The notes under the pieces are model-generated. The model was given only the letters and a program-made list of their open reading frames with translations, made no database searches and was not told the DNA's origin. Shown here one piece after another: positions 9,365-19,236 of a stretch of 64,000 nt of DNA (position 1 is the stretch's first letter; every line of letters begins with the position of its first letter). A program made the translations under genes and the position numbers. Origin of the DNA: Clostridium muellerianum (GTDB lineage: Bacteria > Bacillota > Clostridia > Clostridiales > Clostridiaceae); the NCBI RefSeq assembly GCF_012926525.1, contig NZ_JABBNI010000011.1, positions 62,001 to 126,000 of the forward strand, read 5' to 3'.

Positions 9365-9391
9365 ATTAAGTTAACTTAATCAGTTTAACTG
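9365..9391 (+). promoter_or_regulatory. double palindrome upstream of tnsA, possible operator
   Basis: ATTAAGTTAACTTAAT (9365-9380) is a perfect 16-bp palindrome. It is followed without gap by CAGTTTAACTG (9381-9391), a second palindrome around a central T. Both share the AGTT(A/T)AACT-type half sites and lie about 140 bp before tnsA. This suggests a repressor or transposase binding site. Confidence 0.4.
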
Positions 9392-9532
9392 TGAATATTT
9401 AGATGTAAATGGTCAAAAATAAAGATGTATTCTGGTAAAAGAAGAAAAGTTTTTAACCAAATAAGAAGCAATTGATATACTACATGATCTTGAAGAAAAA
9501 ACAAAATAAGCATTATAGGAGGTGTAATTTAT

Positions 9533-10282
9533 ATGAAGTGGGACAATAAAAATTGGGAAGAAGAAGATACCAAGTTTGCTCCAAAGAGAAAAGTGAATAA
9601 TAAGGCGAGTCATGAATTACATAATATAATGGGTGCATTCTATAGTTATAAAATGAATAGAGTAATAGAACATGAGAGTCTGAATGAATGGTTGTTTTAT
9701 TCTTTGTTAGAACTTGATAATGCGACAAAAAGGTATTACCCCCAGCCAGTGACTATTGATATACCGTATATAGATGAACATGGAAATAAAAAGACATGGT
9801 CACATATTTCAGATGTTCTTGTATTTAGACAAGGCATGATGCCTGTACTATACCAAGTTAAAGAAAAACAAGAGGAAAATAAGAAGAATTCTTTTATAAA
9901 TAAGATTTGTTCACGATATACCAAAGAGCGTGGGTGGGGGTATTGTGTAATTTATCCCAAAAAGCTTTCTAAAACTGTTTTAGAAAATATAAATTTTTTA
10001 ATGGCTTTTACTAAGCATAGAAGTGGATTTGATATTTTGGAACCTAAATTAATTGAACAACTTTCTGAGATGGGTAGCACAACAATTATAGATTTAGCGG
10101 AGAGGTTACAGATAGGAATTAATGTGATGTCATTATTACCTGCTATTTATCACCTAATAGCAACAGGAGTATTCTATACAAGTATTAGTAAGAAAATAAA
10201 TCAGTCCAGTGAGATAAAGATTATTGTAAACGAAGGCTTGTTGGAAGGTGTTTTAAATGAAATATATGAGATTAAGAAATAA
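9533..10282 (+). CDS. tnsA: TnsA-like transposon endonuclease
   Basis: TnsA cuts the 5' ends of Tn7-like transposons and acts with TnsB, so the element leaves its donor site by cut-and-paste. The protein is 249 aa, close to the usual ~250-270. The restriction-endonuclease-like catalytic residues can be placed at the glutamate of HESLNEW, the aspartate of HISDVLVF and the lysine of YQVKEK. The C-terminal ~90 residues contain a winged-helix-like region (TTIIDLAERLQIG) as in TnsA C-terminal domains. The ATG has a strong AGGAGGTG site at 9518-9525. It is the first gene of the transposition operon, and its 3' end overlaps a small ORF by 26 bp. Confidence 0.85.
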   Translation: MKWDNKNWEEEDTKFAPKRKVNNKASHELHNIMGAFYSYKMNRVIEHESLNEWLFYSLLELDNATKRYYPQPVTIDIPYIDEHGNKKTWSHISDVLVFRQGMMPVLYQVKEKQEENKKNSFINKICSRYTKERGWGYCVIYPKKLSKTVLENINFLMAFTKHRSGFDILEPKLIEQLSEMGSTTIIDLAERLQIGINVMSLLPAIYHLIATGVFYTSISKKINQSSEIKIIVNEGLLEGVLNEIYEIKK

Positions 10283-10436
10283 TTCGATTATATGGTTTCG
10301 TGGACAAAAATTTGTTGTTATGGACATAATGCCACCCAATTTAACAATTAGGAGAATAGGGGATGGTTTTTTTATAGATATAGGCTATGAAGAATTAATT
10401 ATTGACAGTACATTTAAGCAAGAAAGTACAAACTAA
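10257..10436 (+). CDS. 59-aa small protein between tnsA and tnsB, possible split TnsB domain
   Basis: An open frame starts at the ATG at 10257 inside the end of tnsA, with GGAAGGTG seven bases upstream. It ends at the TAA at 10434-10436, 22 bp before tnsB. The product begins MKYMRLRNNSIIWFRGQ and continues through a beta-rich pattern (KFVVMDIMPPNLTIRRIGDG, then FFIDIGYEELIID). This alternating hydrophobic pattern resembles the small N-terminal domain of longer TniA/TnsB transposases, so it may be that domain encoded separately. The overlap and the ribosome binding site argue that it is translated. Family assignment is inference. Confidence 0.6.
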   Translation: MKYMRLRNNSIIWFRGQKFVVMDIMPPNLTIRRIGDGFFIDIGYEELIIDSTFKQESTN

Positions 10437-10457
10437 TAAGGAGTTGAGGTATAGATT

Positions 10458-12299
10458 ATGAGGAAAAGTATACTTGATTCAATTACTGAGGAGAAGCGTG
10501 AAATAGTGTCTCAAAAATTAGAGATAATAAGGCCGATCTTGGTTTTTGAAAAAGCTAAATCTGGTGATGTAAAAGCTATTTGTGAATTTCAGGAAGTGTA
10601 TAAGGAATATCTTGTGGAGGATAAGACTATTGACAAAGTAACGCAAGGAGAATTAATAGACTGTATTAGTAAAAAGTATGGAAAATCTACAAGAACTATA
10701 AAACGTTATTTAGCAGAATATAAAAAAGCAGAAAATGAAGATTTCAAATGGGGAGAGGAAGGTCTTATTCCAAGATCAGGTGAAGAATATAAGTTTAGAA
10801 AGGATAATAAGCAGATAATAATTAACCATCCTAGGAGGCCTGATACTGTACTTGGAGTAGTAAACACAAGATTGGATGATAAGTATATACCAATAATTAA
10901 AGGGGTTATTGAAAAGGAGTTTCTTACATTAAAAAATATTTCCTATTCACAAACGTATGATTCAATTAGTGCACTTTGTGTAAAAGATAAGCTGAAAGTG
11001 CCAAAACCTATTACAATTCGAAAAATGCTTGACAGAATAGAACCTCAAATTAAAGCAAGAATGAGGTTGGGGGCTAAAGCAGCTAGAAGCTTTGATGATG
11101 TTGAGCGTGGATTTACAGATGAGGCTTTATTTCCACTTCATATAATTGAAATTGACCATAAGCTATTAGATATTCAAGTTATAGACGATAAAACAGGGTT
11201 TGTTATTGGGAGACCATGGGTAACAATGGGAATAGACTTATTTAGTAGATGTGTGTGGTGTTTTCACATATCTTTTGAAGAACCATCAATAAATAAAGTG
11301 AGAAAAGCATTGCTTAATGGCCTTTTGCCTAAAAAAGCCAAGCAAGTATATAAAACTAGGAAGGACTGGGATGTATTTGGGGTTCCTACAATTATTTATT
11401 TAGATAATGGCCCGGAGTTTAAATCCTCTGAAGTTAGAAGAATGATAGAAGATGTTATGGAATCTCACGTAATATATAGGCCAGTAAAAACTCCACAATA
11501 TGGTGCAACTATAGAAAGACTATTTGGTACACTTGATTCACAGCTCATACACAGTTTAGATGGGACTACCAAGAGCAATATTCAAGATTTGGGGGAATAT
11601 AACGCTGAAAAGGAAGCCATCTTAACTTTAGATGACTTAAAAGAGTTACTCAGTGTTTATATAACTGATATTTATCACTATAAGGAGCATAAAGGTTTAC
11701 CTGATGATTCTAATATACCAATTCTGCGATATTATGAGGGACTTAATACATCAGGTTTTCCGGATTATGTATTAGATGTAGAAAAGATTTACATGGAACT
11801 TTTGCCTTTTGAAATGAAGCCTTACACAAGAGATGGTATTACATTTAATAATCGCATTTATAAGTCACAAGATTTGATTGATAATATTGGAAATAGGGAT
11901 AAAAAATATAAAGTTAAATATGATCCTGATGATATTTCAAGAGTATTTTTATACCACCCTATTACACAGGAATATGTTGAAGTTCGTGCTGTTAAGCCAT
12001 CTTATGATGAATTGAAAGGCATGAATGAATATACCTTTAAAAAATTAAAAGAAATAAGAAAGGAAATAGGTCAGAAAAAGGCTAAATTAATTCTTGATTC
12101 ACATGATATTAGTGAAGCTAAGGCAGAATTAAGAGAAAGAACTGAAAAGAAGTATAAGGCTAATAAGAGTATACGTAAATTAGCAAAAAGAGCAGGAATA
12201 CCAGTAACAGTTGCAGAGCCAGAAACTATTAAATCAGATTCATCACAACTGTCATTAGAGGAAATTATTAAAAAGGCAAGCAAAAAAGAAAGGAAATAA
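10458..12299 (+). CDS. tnsB: TnsB-like DDE transposase
   Basis: This is the catalytic transposase of the Tn7-like module, making the 3' cuts and joining strands to target DNA. The 613-aa protein has an N-terminal helix-turn-helix (KYGKSTRTIKRYLAEYKK). The retroviral-integrase fold carries the DDE triad in IEIDHKLLD, IIYLDNGPEFKS and YGATIERLFGTLDSQ. A Mu-transposase-type C-terminal beta-barrel follows (GITFNNRIYKSQDL, then KVKYDPDDISRVFLY). The C-terminal tail is basic, as expected for contact with TnsC. An AAGGAGTTGAGG site precedes the ATG. It appears intact. Confidence 0.92.
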   Translation: MRKSILDSITEEKREIVSQKLEIIRPILVFEKAKSGDVKAICEFQEVYKEYLVEDKTIDKVTQGELIDCISKKYGKSTRTIKRYLAEYKKAENEDFKWGEEGLIPRSGEEYKFRKDNKQIIINHPRRPDTVLGVVNTRLDDKYIPIIKGVIEKEFLTLKNISYSQTYDSISALCVKDKLKVPKPITIRKMLDRIEPQIKARMRLGAKAARSFDDVERGFTDEALFPLHIIEIDHKLLDIQVIDDKTGFVIGRPWVTMGIDLFSRCVWCFHISFEEPSINKVRKALLNGLLPKKAKQVYKTRKDWDVFGVPTIIYLDNGPEFKSSEVRRMIEDVMESHVIYRPVKTPQYGATIERLFGTLDSQLIHSLDGTTKSNIQDLGEYNAEKEAILTLDDLKELLSVYITDIYHYKEHKGLPDDSNIPILRYYEGLNTSGFPDYVLDVEKIYMELLPFEMKPYTRDGITFNNRIYKSQDLIDNIGNRDKKYKVKYDPDDISRVFLYHPITQEYVEVRAVKPSYDELKGMNEYTFKKLKEIRKEIGQKKAKLILDSHDISEAKAELRERTEKKYKANKSIRKLAKRAGIPVTVAEPETIKSDSSQLSLEEIIKKASKKERK

Positions 12300-12469
12300 A
12301 TAATGAACAATGAGTATGATGAAGTTGTAGAACGAGTTGGGAATACATTTATTACTTATTTTAGAAGTTGAAAGAAAACGGAATAAGATGGATCTGATTC
12401 GTATAAATAATAAAGAAAAGAACAAGTACAAAGAGCAAAGTAATTAGAAAAAGAAGGGAGTAAAAAGAT

Positions 12470-13399
12470 ATGGAATCTATTGACAAAGCTAGAGAAGCTA
12501 AAGAATTTGCACAGAGAATTGCTAATATTCATATTCATCACTCCAAAATCGAAAAAATATATAATAAATTCATGTCTATGAGGTGTTTTGGCAAGTTTGG
12601 AGCAGGGGGCAACAACCTAGATCACTTATTCATTATAGGAAAATCAGGCGTGGGCAAGTCGAATATGGTAAAAAAGTATGCTGAACAAAATCCAGGATAT
12701 ACAAAAGTAGTTAATGGCATAGAGTATGATATTAAACCAGTAGTATATTTAGAACTACCTGATCCATTTACTATACTTGAATTGTATCAATCCATTGTTA
12801 AGGCATTAGGTGCTCCTCAAAGATTTGGTAGACCTTCTATAGGAGAAGTTAAACGACAGGCGTTTAATTTACTTGAAAAGCAGGAAGTAGAAATGCTTAT
12901 TTTAGATGAAATGAATTATATACTTAGTAGTAAATATGTTAAACCTCAAGAAGCAATGGAAGCTATTAAGCATATAGGAAATCAGGCTAATATTTCATTG
13001 GTCTGCATAGGTACACCGGAAATAGAATGTTTGCGAAAGTTGAGTTTTCAATACTTTAGAAGATTTCCTCAAGTAGAACTTGAACGATTCACACAATTAG
13101 ACAAAGAGTTTTGTTTATTTCTTAAAGCAATAGAAGAACAAATTAGGCCAGAACAGCATTTAGGACTAGGAGATATGGATACATTACTTCCTGAAATGTT
13201 TTTTAAAATGAGTAAAGGTGTAGTATCTATTATAACACAGACTATTCAAGAGGCTTATAGGTTGGCAGGAGTTTATGATACAGATTTTAACGATGTTTCA
13301 AAAATAAACATAAATGTAGGCTTATTGTATGTTGCATATAAAAATATAGTTGGGGATATGATGGAAAGTGACTTTGAAAATGCAGTTGAGCAAACTTAG
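12470..13399 (+). CDS. tnsC: TnsC-like AAA+ ATPase, transposition regulator
   Basis: This ATPase communicates between the target-selection protein (TnsD/TniQ) and the TnsAB transposase. Walker A is GKSGVGKSN near residue 60 and Walker B is MLILDEMNYI near residue 145. A sensor-like segment VCIGTPE follows. The length of 309 aa matches TniB/short TnsC forms rather than the 555-aa E. coli protein. A 170-bp gap separates it from tnsB and holds only two frames of about 20 codons. GAAGGGAG precedes the ATG. Its stop lies 26 bp before the tnsD start. Confidence 0.9.
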   Translation: MESIDKAREAKEFAQRIANIHIHHSKIEKIYNKFMSMRCFGKFGAGGNNLDHLFIIGKSGVGKSNMVKKYAEQNPGYTKVVNGIEYDIKPVVYLELPDPFTILELYQSIVKALGAPQRFGRPSIGEVKRQAFNLLEKQEVEMLILDEMNYILSSKYVKPQEAMEAIKHIGNQANISLVCIGTPEIECLRKLSFQYFRRFPQVELERFTQLDKEFCLFLKAIEEQIRPEQHLGLGDMDTLLPEMFFKMSKGVVSIITQTIQEAYRLAGVYDTDFNDVSKININVGLLYVAYKNIVGDMMESDFENAVEQT

Positions 13400-13425
13400 T
13401 CAATATATAGGGGGTGAAAATAAGT

Positions 13426-15219
13426 ATGACTAATAAACTAACAGTAAGATTAGAAATATTCAGAGATGAGTCAATATCAAGTTATATTTTTAGGGTTTCT
13501 AAAGAAAATGGGTTATCCTACCTAGCATTTTGGAACATGATAAAAAGTTCCACAAAAGACTATGCACAATTTAGTGAAATAAACATTTTAGATATTGCAC
13601 CATTAGGACATATTGATAGGGATTCATATGAAGAAAGGACCGGATATAGCAGTGAAAGTTTAATTAATAATTCATTCTATAAGGTTTTAGAAAAGTTTTG
13701 TAAAAATGGCGAAGTAGAAAGATCAAGATTGATTTCAGGAATCTTTGACTATGAATTTCGTTATTGTCCATTATGCTTGAAAGAAAAAGCTTACAACAGA
13801 TTGATTTGGCGAGTAAAAGGTATAAAAATGTGTAATCAGCACAAAGTAAGACTGTTGGATAGATGTCTATTTTGTAATAAATTAATAAAATATGAGCAGT
13901 TAAGAGAATTGGGTTTGTGTCCACATTGTGGTAACCAGTTAGATTTTAAAATTGAGAATCAAAACTTTGACTACAAATTTTTAAAAAAACAGAAGTATTT
14001 ATGTGAAACCTGGAACACATTGTTATATGAAAGATATAATAAGTTTACCCCAAGAGATATCGGATATAAAGTTTTATATATTTTAAATAATAAGAATGAT
14101 AAATTTAATAGGAACAACGTGAAGGCCTCGATTAAAGAAAAGAATAGGTTGGCAGTGATATTGCAGCATGCAAGGGGAACTGCAAGTCAAAAAAATGCAC
14201 TTCATTTAACTACTATTATTCAGATTCTATATGATAATGATACTTCCATGCAACAATTCTTAAATATGAATGTTCCGGATACATTTATCCACTCAGTCAA
14301 TCCAAAATCTACAAGAAAAATAGATTCTGCTAGTTGTATATCTCCATGGTGCAACAGTATTAATGCAAAAGGCAAACTTATAAAAACAGGAACCTCAGAA
14401 AAGAAACATATTTCCGGAAAGTCACTTTTATATTATATGTTCTGTCCAGAATGTGGATGTGAGTATGCCTATGATAAATCTGGGAATATTCATGAAAGAA
14501 CTAATTATATTGAGAGTTATAACTTATTAAATGAATGTTGAAATGAAGAAATATCATTAGAAAAATTATCATACATTACAGATTTATCTGAGGATCAGTT
14601 AAAGAGAGCTTTAGCTTATTTTAATTTAAGAGGGTTATTTCTAAAAAGTAATGAGACATGTAAAATTGATAATACACTATTAGAATTATTCTTAGATGGC
14701 TTGAAAAATAATATGACTATTAAAGAAATTAGTTCATGGAAATGTTGGGGCGGTTACAGGAAATATTTACTATACAGATTTCATAAAGATGTGATTTATG
14801 AACTAAATACAAGGAAAATAAAAAGAAATAAAAGAAAGAATACTGATGTTAATAAGTTAAGAATTCAGAAATGTTTAGGCGAGCTACATAAGGGGAGCGA
14901 GAAAATTACACTTGATACTGTATGTAATGCTATGGGAATATCTGCAGGAACAATAAGAAATTGGGGTGGAAATGAAATAATCTCTAAATTTAAGAAACAA
15001 CAAGAACTACTTAAATTAGAAGAGAATAAAAAAATGTTGAATGAACAAATAAATAATTATTTACGTATCCATAATAATAAGATTATAAAGTCAAAAGATT
15101 TATATGCTCATTTAGGTATTATTAGAAATATATTATGGAGGAGATATCCAGACATTACAGCGGATATAACATGCAAAATAAAATTGCATAATAAGATTAT
15201 AAGATCCAATGTGAAATGA
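13426..15219 (+). pseudogene. tnsD: TnsD/TniQ target-selection protein interrupted by an in-frame TGA
   Basis: TnsD proteins bind a specific chromosomal site and recruit TnsC. The first part (to 14541) has the TniQ zinc-finger pattern: CPLCLKE, then W-x-C-x2-H (MCNQHKVRLL), CLFC and CPHC. A second cysteine cluster follows (SPWCNS and FCPECGC). At 14539-14541 a TGA stops the frame. The same frame then stays open for another 226 codons to 15219, giving helix-turn-helix-like segments (ISLEKLSYITDLSEDQL; VCNAMGISAGTIRNWGG) typical of the TnsD C-terminus. The ATG at 13426 is preceded by AGGGGGTG. No good ribosome site precedes the TTG/ATG codons after the stop. It is therefore probably one 597-codon gene broken by a nonsense change; readthrough or a base-call error is possible. 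Confidence 0.8.
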
Positions 15220-15296
15220 AAAATAAATGAATTAATAATAAATTTTCTTCAGTAATGTAAAATATATACAATTATTTTAAAAGGAGAATGTTAAGA

Positions 15297-17348
15297 ATGG
15301 ATATATTACCTATTAGACCTCAAATTAAGGAAGGTGAGTCACTAAGTGGGTACTTAATGAGGTCGGCTAATCTACTTTATATTGATCCAAAGGATTTGTT
15401 AAAGCAAATTTGTTATGAATTTAATTTCCATTATTCATTTAGTAATATGGTAGGTAGGCATTCTTATTATGTTATTGCATTTCGATTGGATACACTCCCA
15501 TTCAGATTCCTAAATAAAGATGGATTTTGTTATATTTTAAATAAGTTCCAGGAAAAAGTTGAGGGAATGACATTTGCTAATATATTTTACAAATTAGGAT
15601 ATGTTCATGATATGAACCCAAATGAATATGGATGTGTTTTAAGTAATAAATTAGTAGGTAATTTTAGGCGATTTTGTCCTAAGTGTTTAAATGAAGAAGG
15701 CATATATAAACTGTTATGGCAGGTAAGAGAAATAGATATTTGCGATAAACATAAGCTGAGGTTACAAGATACTTGTCCCAAGTGCAAAAGCAAACAAAAG
15801 TATTATTCAATAGAACTCTCTGAAAACAGGTGTTGTAAGTGTGGAGAAGATCTTGGTAAGATAAAACAATGTGAAGAAGTCAGGTATGAGAATATAGAGA
15901 CACAATTAGGTTATTATAACGATTGGTTGTGTATGCTAAACCCTAAAATTATAATTAACAACCCAATTTATGGTCTAACTAATGAACAATCACTAGCTGC
16001 TAAATGTATGTATGTTGCCCAAAATCAGAAGGCATATTTTAATTCTTGGGAAAACGATATTCTTAGTAAGGCTATTACCAGAAATCTTGCTTATATTTTT
16101 AATGAAAAAAAGAAAAAACATCTAGTAACGCTTAATACAATATTCACAACTGTAAGAAAAAAAAGAATATCTCTTGAAGATTTTTCTCGTGTTAAAGTAC
16201 CACAATCTTATATAAATTCTTTGAAAAAGAAAGATAAAGTGGTAGATAGAATAGATGCAAATACAGTATGTTTATCACCATGGTGTAAATATTATGGTAA
16301 AAATTTAGCGATTAAGGAATTTGATGGATATTCGTACAAACGTAGGCAGCGATTCAATCAATATGTTTGTATGGGTTGTTATATCGTTTATGAGTTTAAT
16401 CAAGTAAATAAATGTTGGCAAACAATTGATAGTAAATTCTTTGATAATATAACAAAGGTTAAAGAGTTATTTTTACAAAATATGAGTATAGGGCAAATTG
16501 CTGAAAAATTAAGTATACATTTCTACTTAATTAATAAAATTAGAGGATATTTACTTAATATGAGTCTCTTGCCTGATGAGTACAAAGGAGACTCAATGAA
16601 TATACCTGATAACATAGTAGAGCAATTTAGATACTTACTTTCTATGAAGGGTGAAATTAGGAAACTAGGAAAATTAGTATATGGGTGGAATAGTCTACAG
16701 TACTATTATTATTACTGGCTACCACAAGTACGTGAGTTATTTTATTTTGATAAAAGTATTCTGAATAATCGCGTTTCAAATGTTAAGGTATACAAAAATC
16801 AAGGAACAGACTGGAATAAGGAGCTAGAAATCGCTATAGATTATCTTTGGAAAAATAATATAAATATAAATCAGCTCAACATATGCAAAACAGGAGTAAT
16901 AACACTCCATTATTATAAAGTTAATGGTATGGAAGGGTTTGTAGCTAAAGTTAGAAAGTTACAGCAGTACATGCGGAGGCTGGAGTATAATATTAATATG
17001 AAAATACAAATTTCAAGTTATATAGAAAGCATAAATTGTACTAGGTTAACTCTGAAAAAATTGTGTAGTGACTTGAAAATTAGTTTGGATAATCCAAAAA
17101 ATTCAAGAGTAGGGCTTAAAAAGTGGATTATCAATCAAATTGATCAATATAATAATAAAAGAAAGTTTACAATTCAATATCAACATAAGAAGCAGATTGA
17201 AGATATTATAGTAGAGAGTTTTAAGAATGGGATTCGGGAGTCTATTAGAAGTATTTCACTAAAGTTATCTAAAGGCGAGCATTATATAGAGAGATCTCCA
17301 GAATTACTAGAGTTTACTAGGAATATTATTAACCAGTATTATAGTTAA
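15297..17348 (+). CDS. second TnsD/TniQ family target-selection protein
   Basis: This 683-aa protein starts with a TniQ domain (PIRPQIKEGESLSGYLMRSA). The zinc-finger series is CPKCLNE, then LLWQVREIDICDKHKLRLQ, CPKC and CCKCG. A second cysteine cluster is LSPWCKYYG and CMGCYIVYEF. The long C-terminal half is rich in helices with several helix-turn-helix-like repeats, including IGQIAEKLSIHFYLINKIRG, as in TnsD proteins that read a long DNA target. The AAGGAGA site at 15281-15287 fits the ATG at 15297 better than the one at 15288. It differs clearly from the upstream TnsD, so the module encodes two target selectors. It is intact, unlike its neighbour. Confidence 0.85.
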   Translation: MDILPIRPQIKEGESLSGYLMRSANLLYIDPKDLLKQICYEFNFHYSFSNMVGRHSYYVIAFRLDTLPFRFLNKDGFCYILNKFQEKVEGMTFANIFYKLGYVHDMNPNEYGCVLSNKLVGNFRRFCPKCLNEEGIYKLLWQVREIDICDKHKLRLQDTCPKCKSKQKYYSIELSENRCCKCGEDLGKIKQCEEVRYENIETQLGYYNDWLCMLNPKIIINNPIYGLTNEQSLAAKCMYVAQNQKAYFNSWENDILSKAITRNLAYIFNEKKKKHLVTLNTIFTTVRKKRISLEDFSRVKVPQSYINSLKKKDKVVDRIDANTVCLSPWCKYYGKNLAIKEFDGYSYKRRQRFNQYVCMGCYIVYEFNQVNKCWQTIDSKFFDNITKVKELFLQNMSIGQIAEKLSIHFYLINKIRGYLLNMSLLPDEYKGDSMNIPDNIVEQFRYLLSMKGEIRKLGKLVYGWNSLQYYYYYWLPQVRELFYFDKSILNNRVSNVKVYKNQGTDWNKELEIAIDYLWKNNININQLNICKTGVITLHYYKVNGMEGFVAKVRKLQQYMRRLEYNINMKIQISSYIESINCTRLTLKKLCSDLKISLDNPKNSRVGLKKWIINQIDQYNNKRKFTIQYQHKKQIEDIIVESFKNGIRESIRSISLKLSKGEHYIERSPELLEFTRNIINQYYS

Positions 17349-17415
17349 TGCGCTATAAAACATTTTGAGGTAATTGAACAGTTTCTTATAAAGATAAAAT
17401 CGAATATTTTTCTCG

Positions 17416-17463
17416 AAAAAACCTGTGTAGATTTGTAATTAAAAATTTATACAGAGTTTTTTG
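17416..17463 (+). terminator. terminator after the Tn7-like operon
   Basis: An A-rich left arm with CTGTGTA (from 17416) pairs with TATACAG and the T-rich right arm (17448-17463). A T run follows. It closes the transposition operon about 70 bp after the last stop codon. Confidence 0.6.
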
Positions 17464-17623
17464 TTTTTACAGATTGATGATAATTAAGATATCTATAGGG
17501 TATGGTAAATTTAAGATTATAGCTAGGGTTTTTTACATACTAAGACTATACCATAAATTTATTAAAAAACTCTTCCACTTTACATAAAATAAATCCTCTT
17601 ATGGAAAATTAACCTAAGAGGAG

Positions 17624-19236
17624 TTGGTGGAGATGATTACCTTGAATGAAAAGCAACAAATAATTCTTAAATATTATAGAGAAGGGAAATCACAAAGATC
17701 AGTACAAAGAGAAACTGGTATTGCTAGAGATACTATAAGAAAATATATACGACAGTATGATGAAAAGCTTAGAGAACTTAATAATCTTCAAGATAGAGAT
17801 GATGTAAAAAAGGCAGATATCATATCAGATATAGTAGAAGCTCCCAAGTATCATGGTGGTAAAAAAAAAGAAAAGTTGTAACTGAGGAGGTTGTAGAAAG
17901 AATAAAATACTATTTAAAAGAAAATGAAACTAAGAGAATTAAAGGATTGAGTAAACAGCAAAAAAGGAAAATTGATATATATGAAGCTTTACTATCTGAT
18001 GGTATAGAAATAGGATATACAACGGTAGCTCAAGCAGTTAATGATATTCAAAGGAAAGGCCGAGAGGCCTATATAAAGCAAGAATATGAATTAGGTGAAT
18101 GCTGTGAATTTGATTGGGGTACTGTGAAATTATACACAGATAATAATATTTTAAGAGAGTACCAGATGGCTGTATTTACTACAGCACATGGTAATTACAG
18201 ATATGCTAGATTGTTTCCAAAACAAAATACCAACTGTTTTTTAGAATCACATGCACTATTCTTTGAAAAAATTCAAGGTGTATATAAAACTATGGTTTAT
18301 GACAATATGAAAGTTGCGGTGAAAAAATTTATAGGTAGAACAGAAAAAGAACCTACAGATGAGCTCTTAAAGCTATCGCTTTATTATGGATTTAATTTCA
18401 GATTTTGTAATGCATATTCAGGTAATGAAAAAGGTCATGTTGAAAGGAGTGTTGATTATATAAGACATAAGGCTTTTTGTGATAAAGATACTTTTAAATC
18501 TTTAGAAGAAGCTAACGCTTATCTTGAAAGTATTTGCGATACTTTAAATAACAAATCTCAACCTAGTTATGGTAATAAAAGTGCATCACAAATGTTTGGC
18601 GAAGAAAAAGAATATATTCTTCCAAGAATGCCTATGTATGAAACAGCTGAAATTATAGACTTAAGAGTTGATAAGTATTCAACCATAGTTACTGATACAT
18701 GTCATTACTCAGTATCAGATAAGTATATCAATTGCTTAGTTAGGGTGAAAAAATATTCTAATAAAATAATATGTTTCTATAACAATAAGAAAATTGCAGA
18801 ACATGTTAGAAAATATGGGTTTAATGAATGGATATTTAATATAGATCATTATCTAAATACTCTAACAAAAAAGCCTGGATCACTTACTCACAGCGTAGCT
18901 GTTAAACAAATGGATTCCAGACTAAAAAAAATATACAGTAGTTATTATACCCAAAAAGAAAAAGAATTTATCGAGTTGTTAAAATTTATAGGAGAAAATG
19001 GATTGGAGAAAATTGAAAAAGCAATTCAAGTAATACTATCAACCAATTCTATGGATATAAGTACTGAAAAAATAAAATTTATATGTAATAGAGATGACTC
19101 CTTAGATGTATATAATAACTACTTTGAAAACAGAAGCTCTGAAACCATAGATAAATCAAAAGAAATGCTTGGATACTATACAAAGATGCTTTCAGCTGCT
19201 TCTAAAGAAGAAACTTATGGGGATGTGATAAATTAG
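17624..19236 (+). CDS. istA: IS21 transposase IstA, interrupted by a -1 frameshift in an A9 run
   Basis: This is the DDE transposase of the IS21 element. The first frame (17624-17881) gives the N-terminal helix-turn-helix (SQRSVQRETGIARDTIRKYI) and stops at TAA 17879-17881. A -1 shift within the nine adenines at 17861-17869 joins it to a frame that stays open to 19236. That frame carries the triad CEFDWGTV, MVYDNMKVAV and GNEKGHVERSVDYIRHKAF. Together they make about 537 codons, near the upper end of IstA sizes. The shift could be programmed slippage on A AAA AAA, a real mutation, or a homopolymer error. The ATG at 17633 is an alternative start to the ATG-like codon at 17624; GAGGAG lies upstream. 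Confidence 0.8.

Larger units (their letters stand above)
8751..9532. other. gene-free stretch before tnsA; candidate transposon end
   Basis: No open frame here looks coding. It holds a pair of 23-24 bp direct repeats (8940-8963 and 9005-9027) and a 16-bp perfect palindrome (9365-9380), both listed separately. In Tn7 the end nearest tnsA carries several TnsB-binding repeats, so this is where the corresponding transposon end is expected. I could not fix the exact terminus. Confidence 0.5.
8940..17463 (+). mobile_element. Tn7-like transposition module (approximate bounds)
   Basis: The gene order tnsA, small ORF, tnsB, tnsC, tnsD (broken) and second tnsD/tniQ on one strand is that of a Tn7-like transposon. 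Bounds run from the candidate end repeats upstream of tnsA to the terminator after the last tniQ gene. True ends and target-site duplications were not identified. Cargo, if any, would be expected beyond the tniQ genes, where an IS21 element now lies. No CRISPR array or Cas gene is present in the window. Confidence 0.7.

Noticed and set aside
12303-12440. Two frames of about 20 codons between tnsB and tnsC
   Set aside because: Too short, without clear ribosome binding sites, and easily explained by chance in an AT-rich gap.
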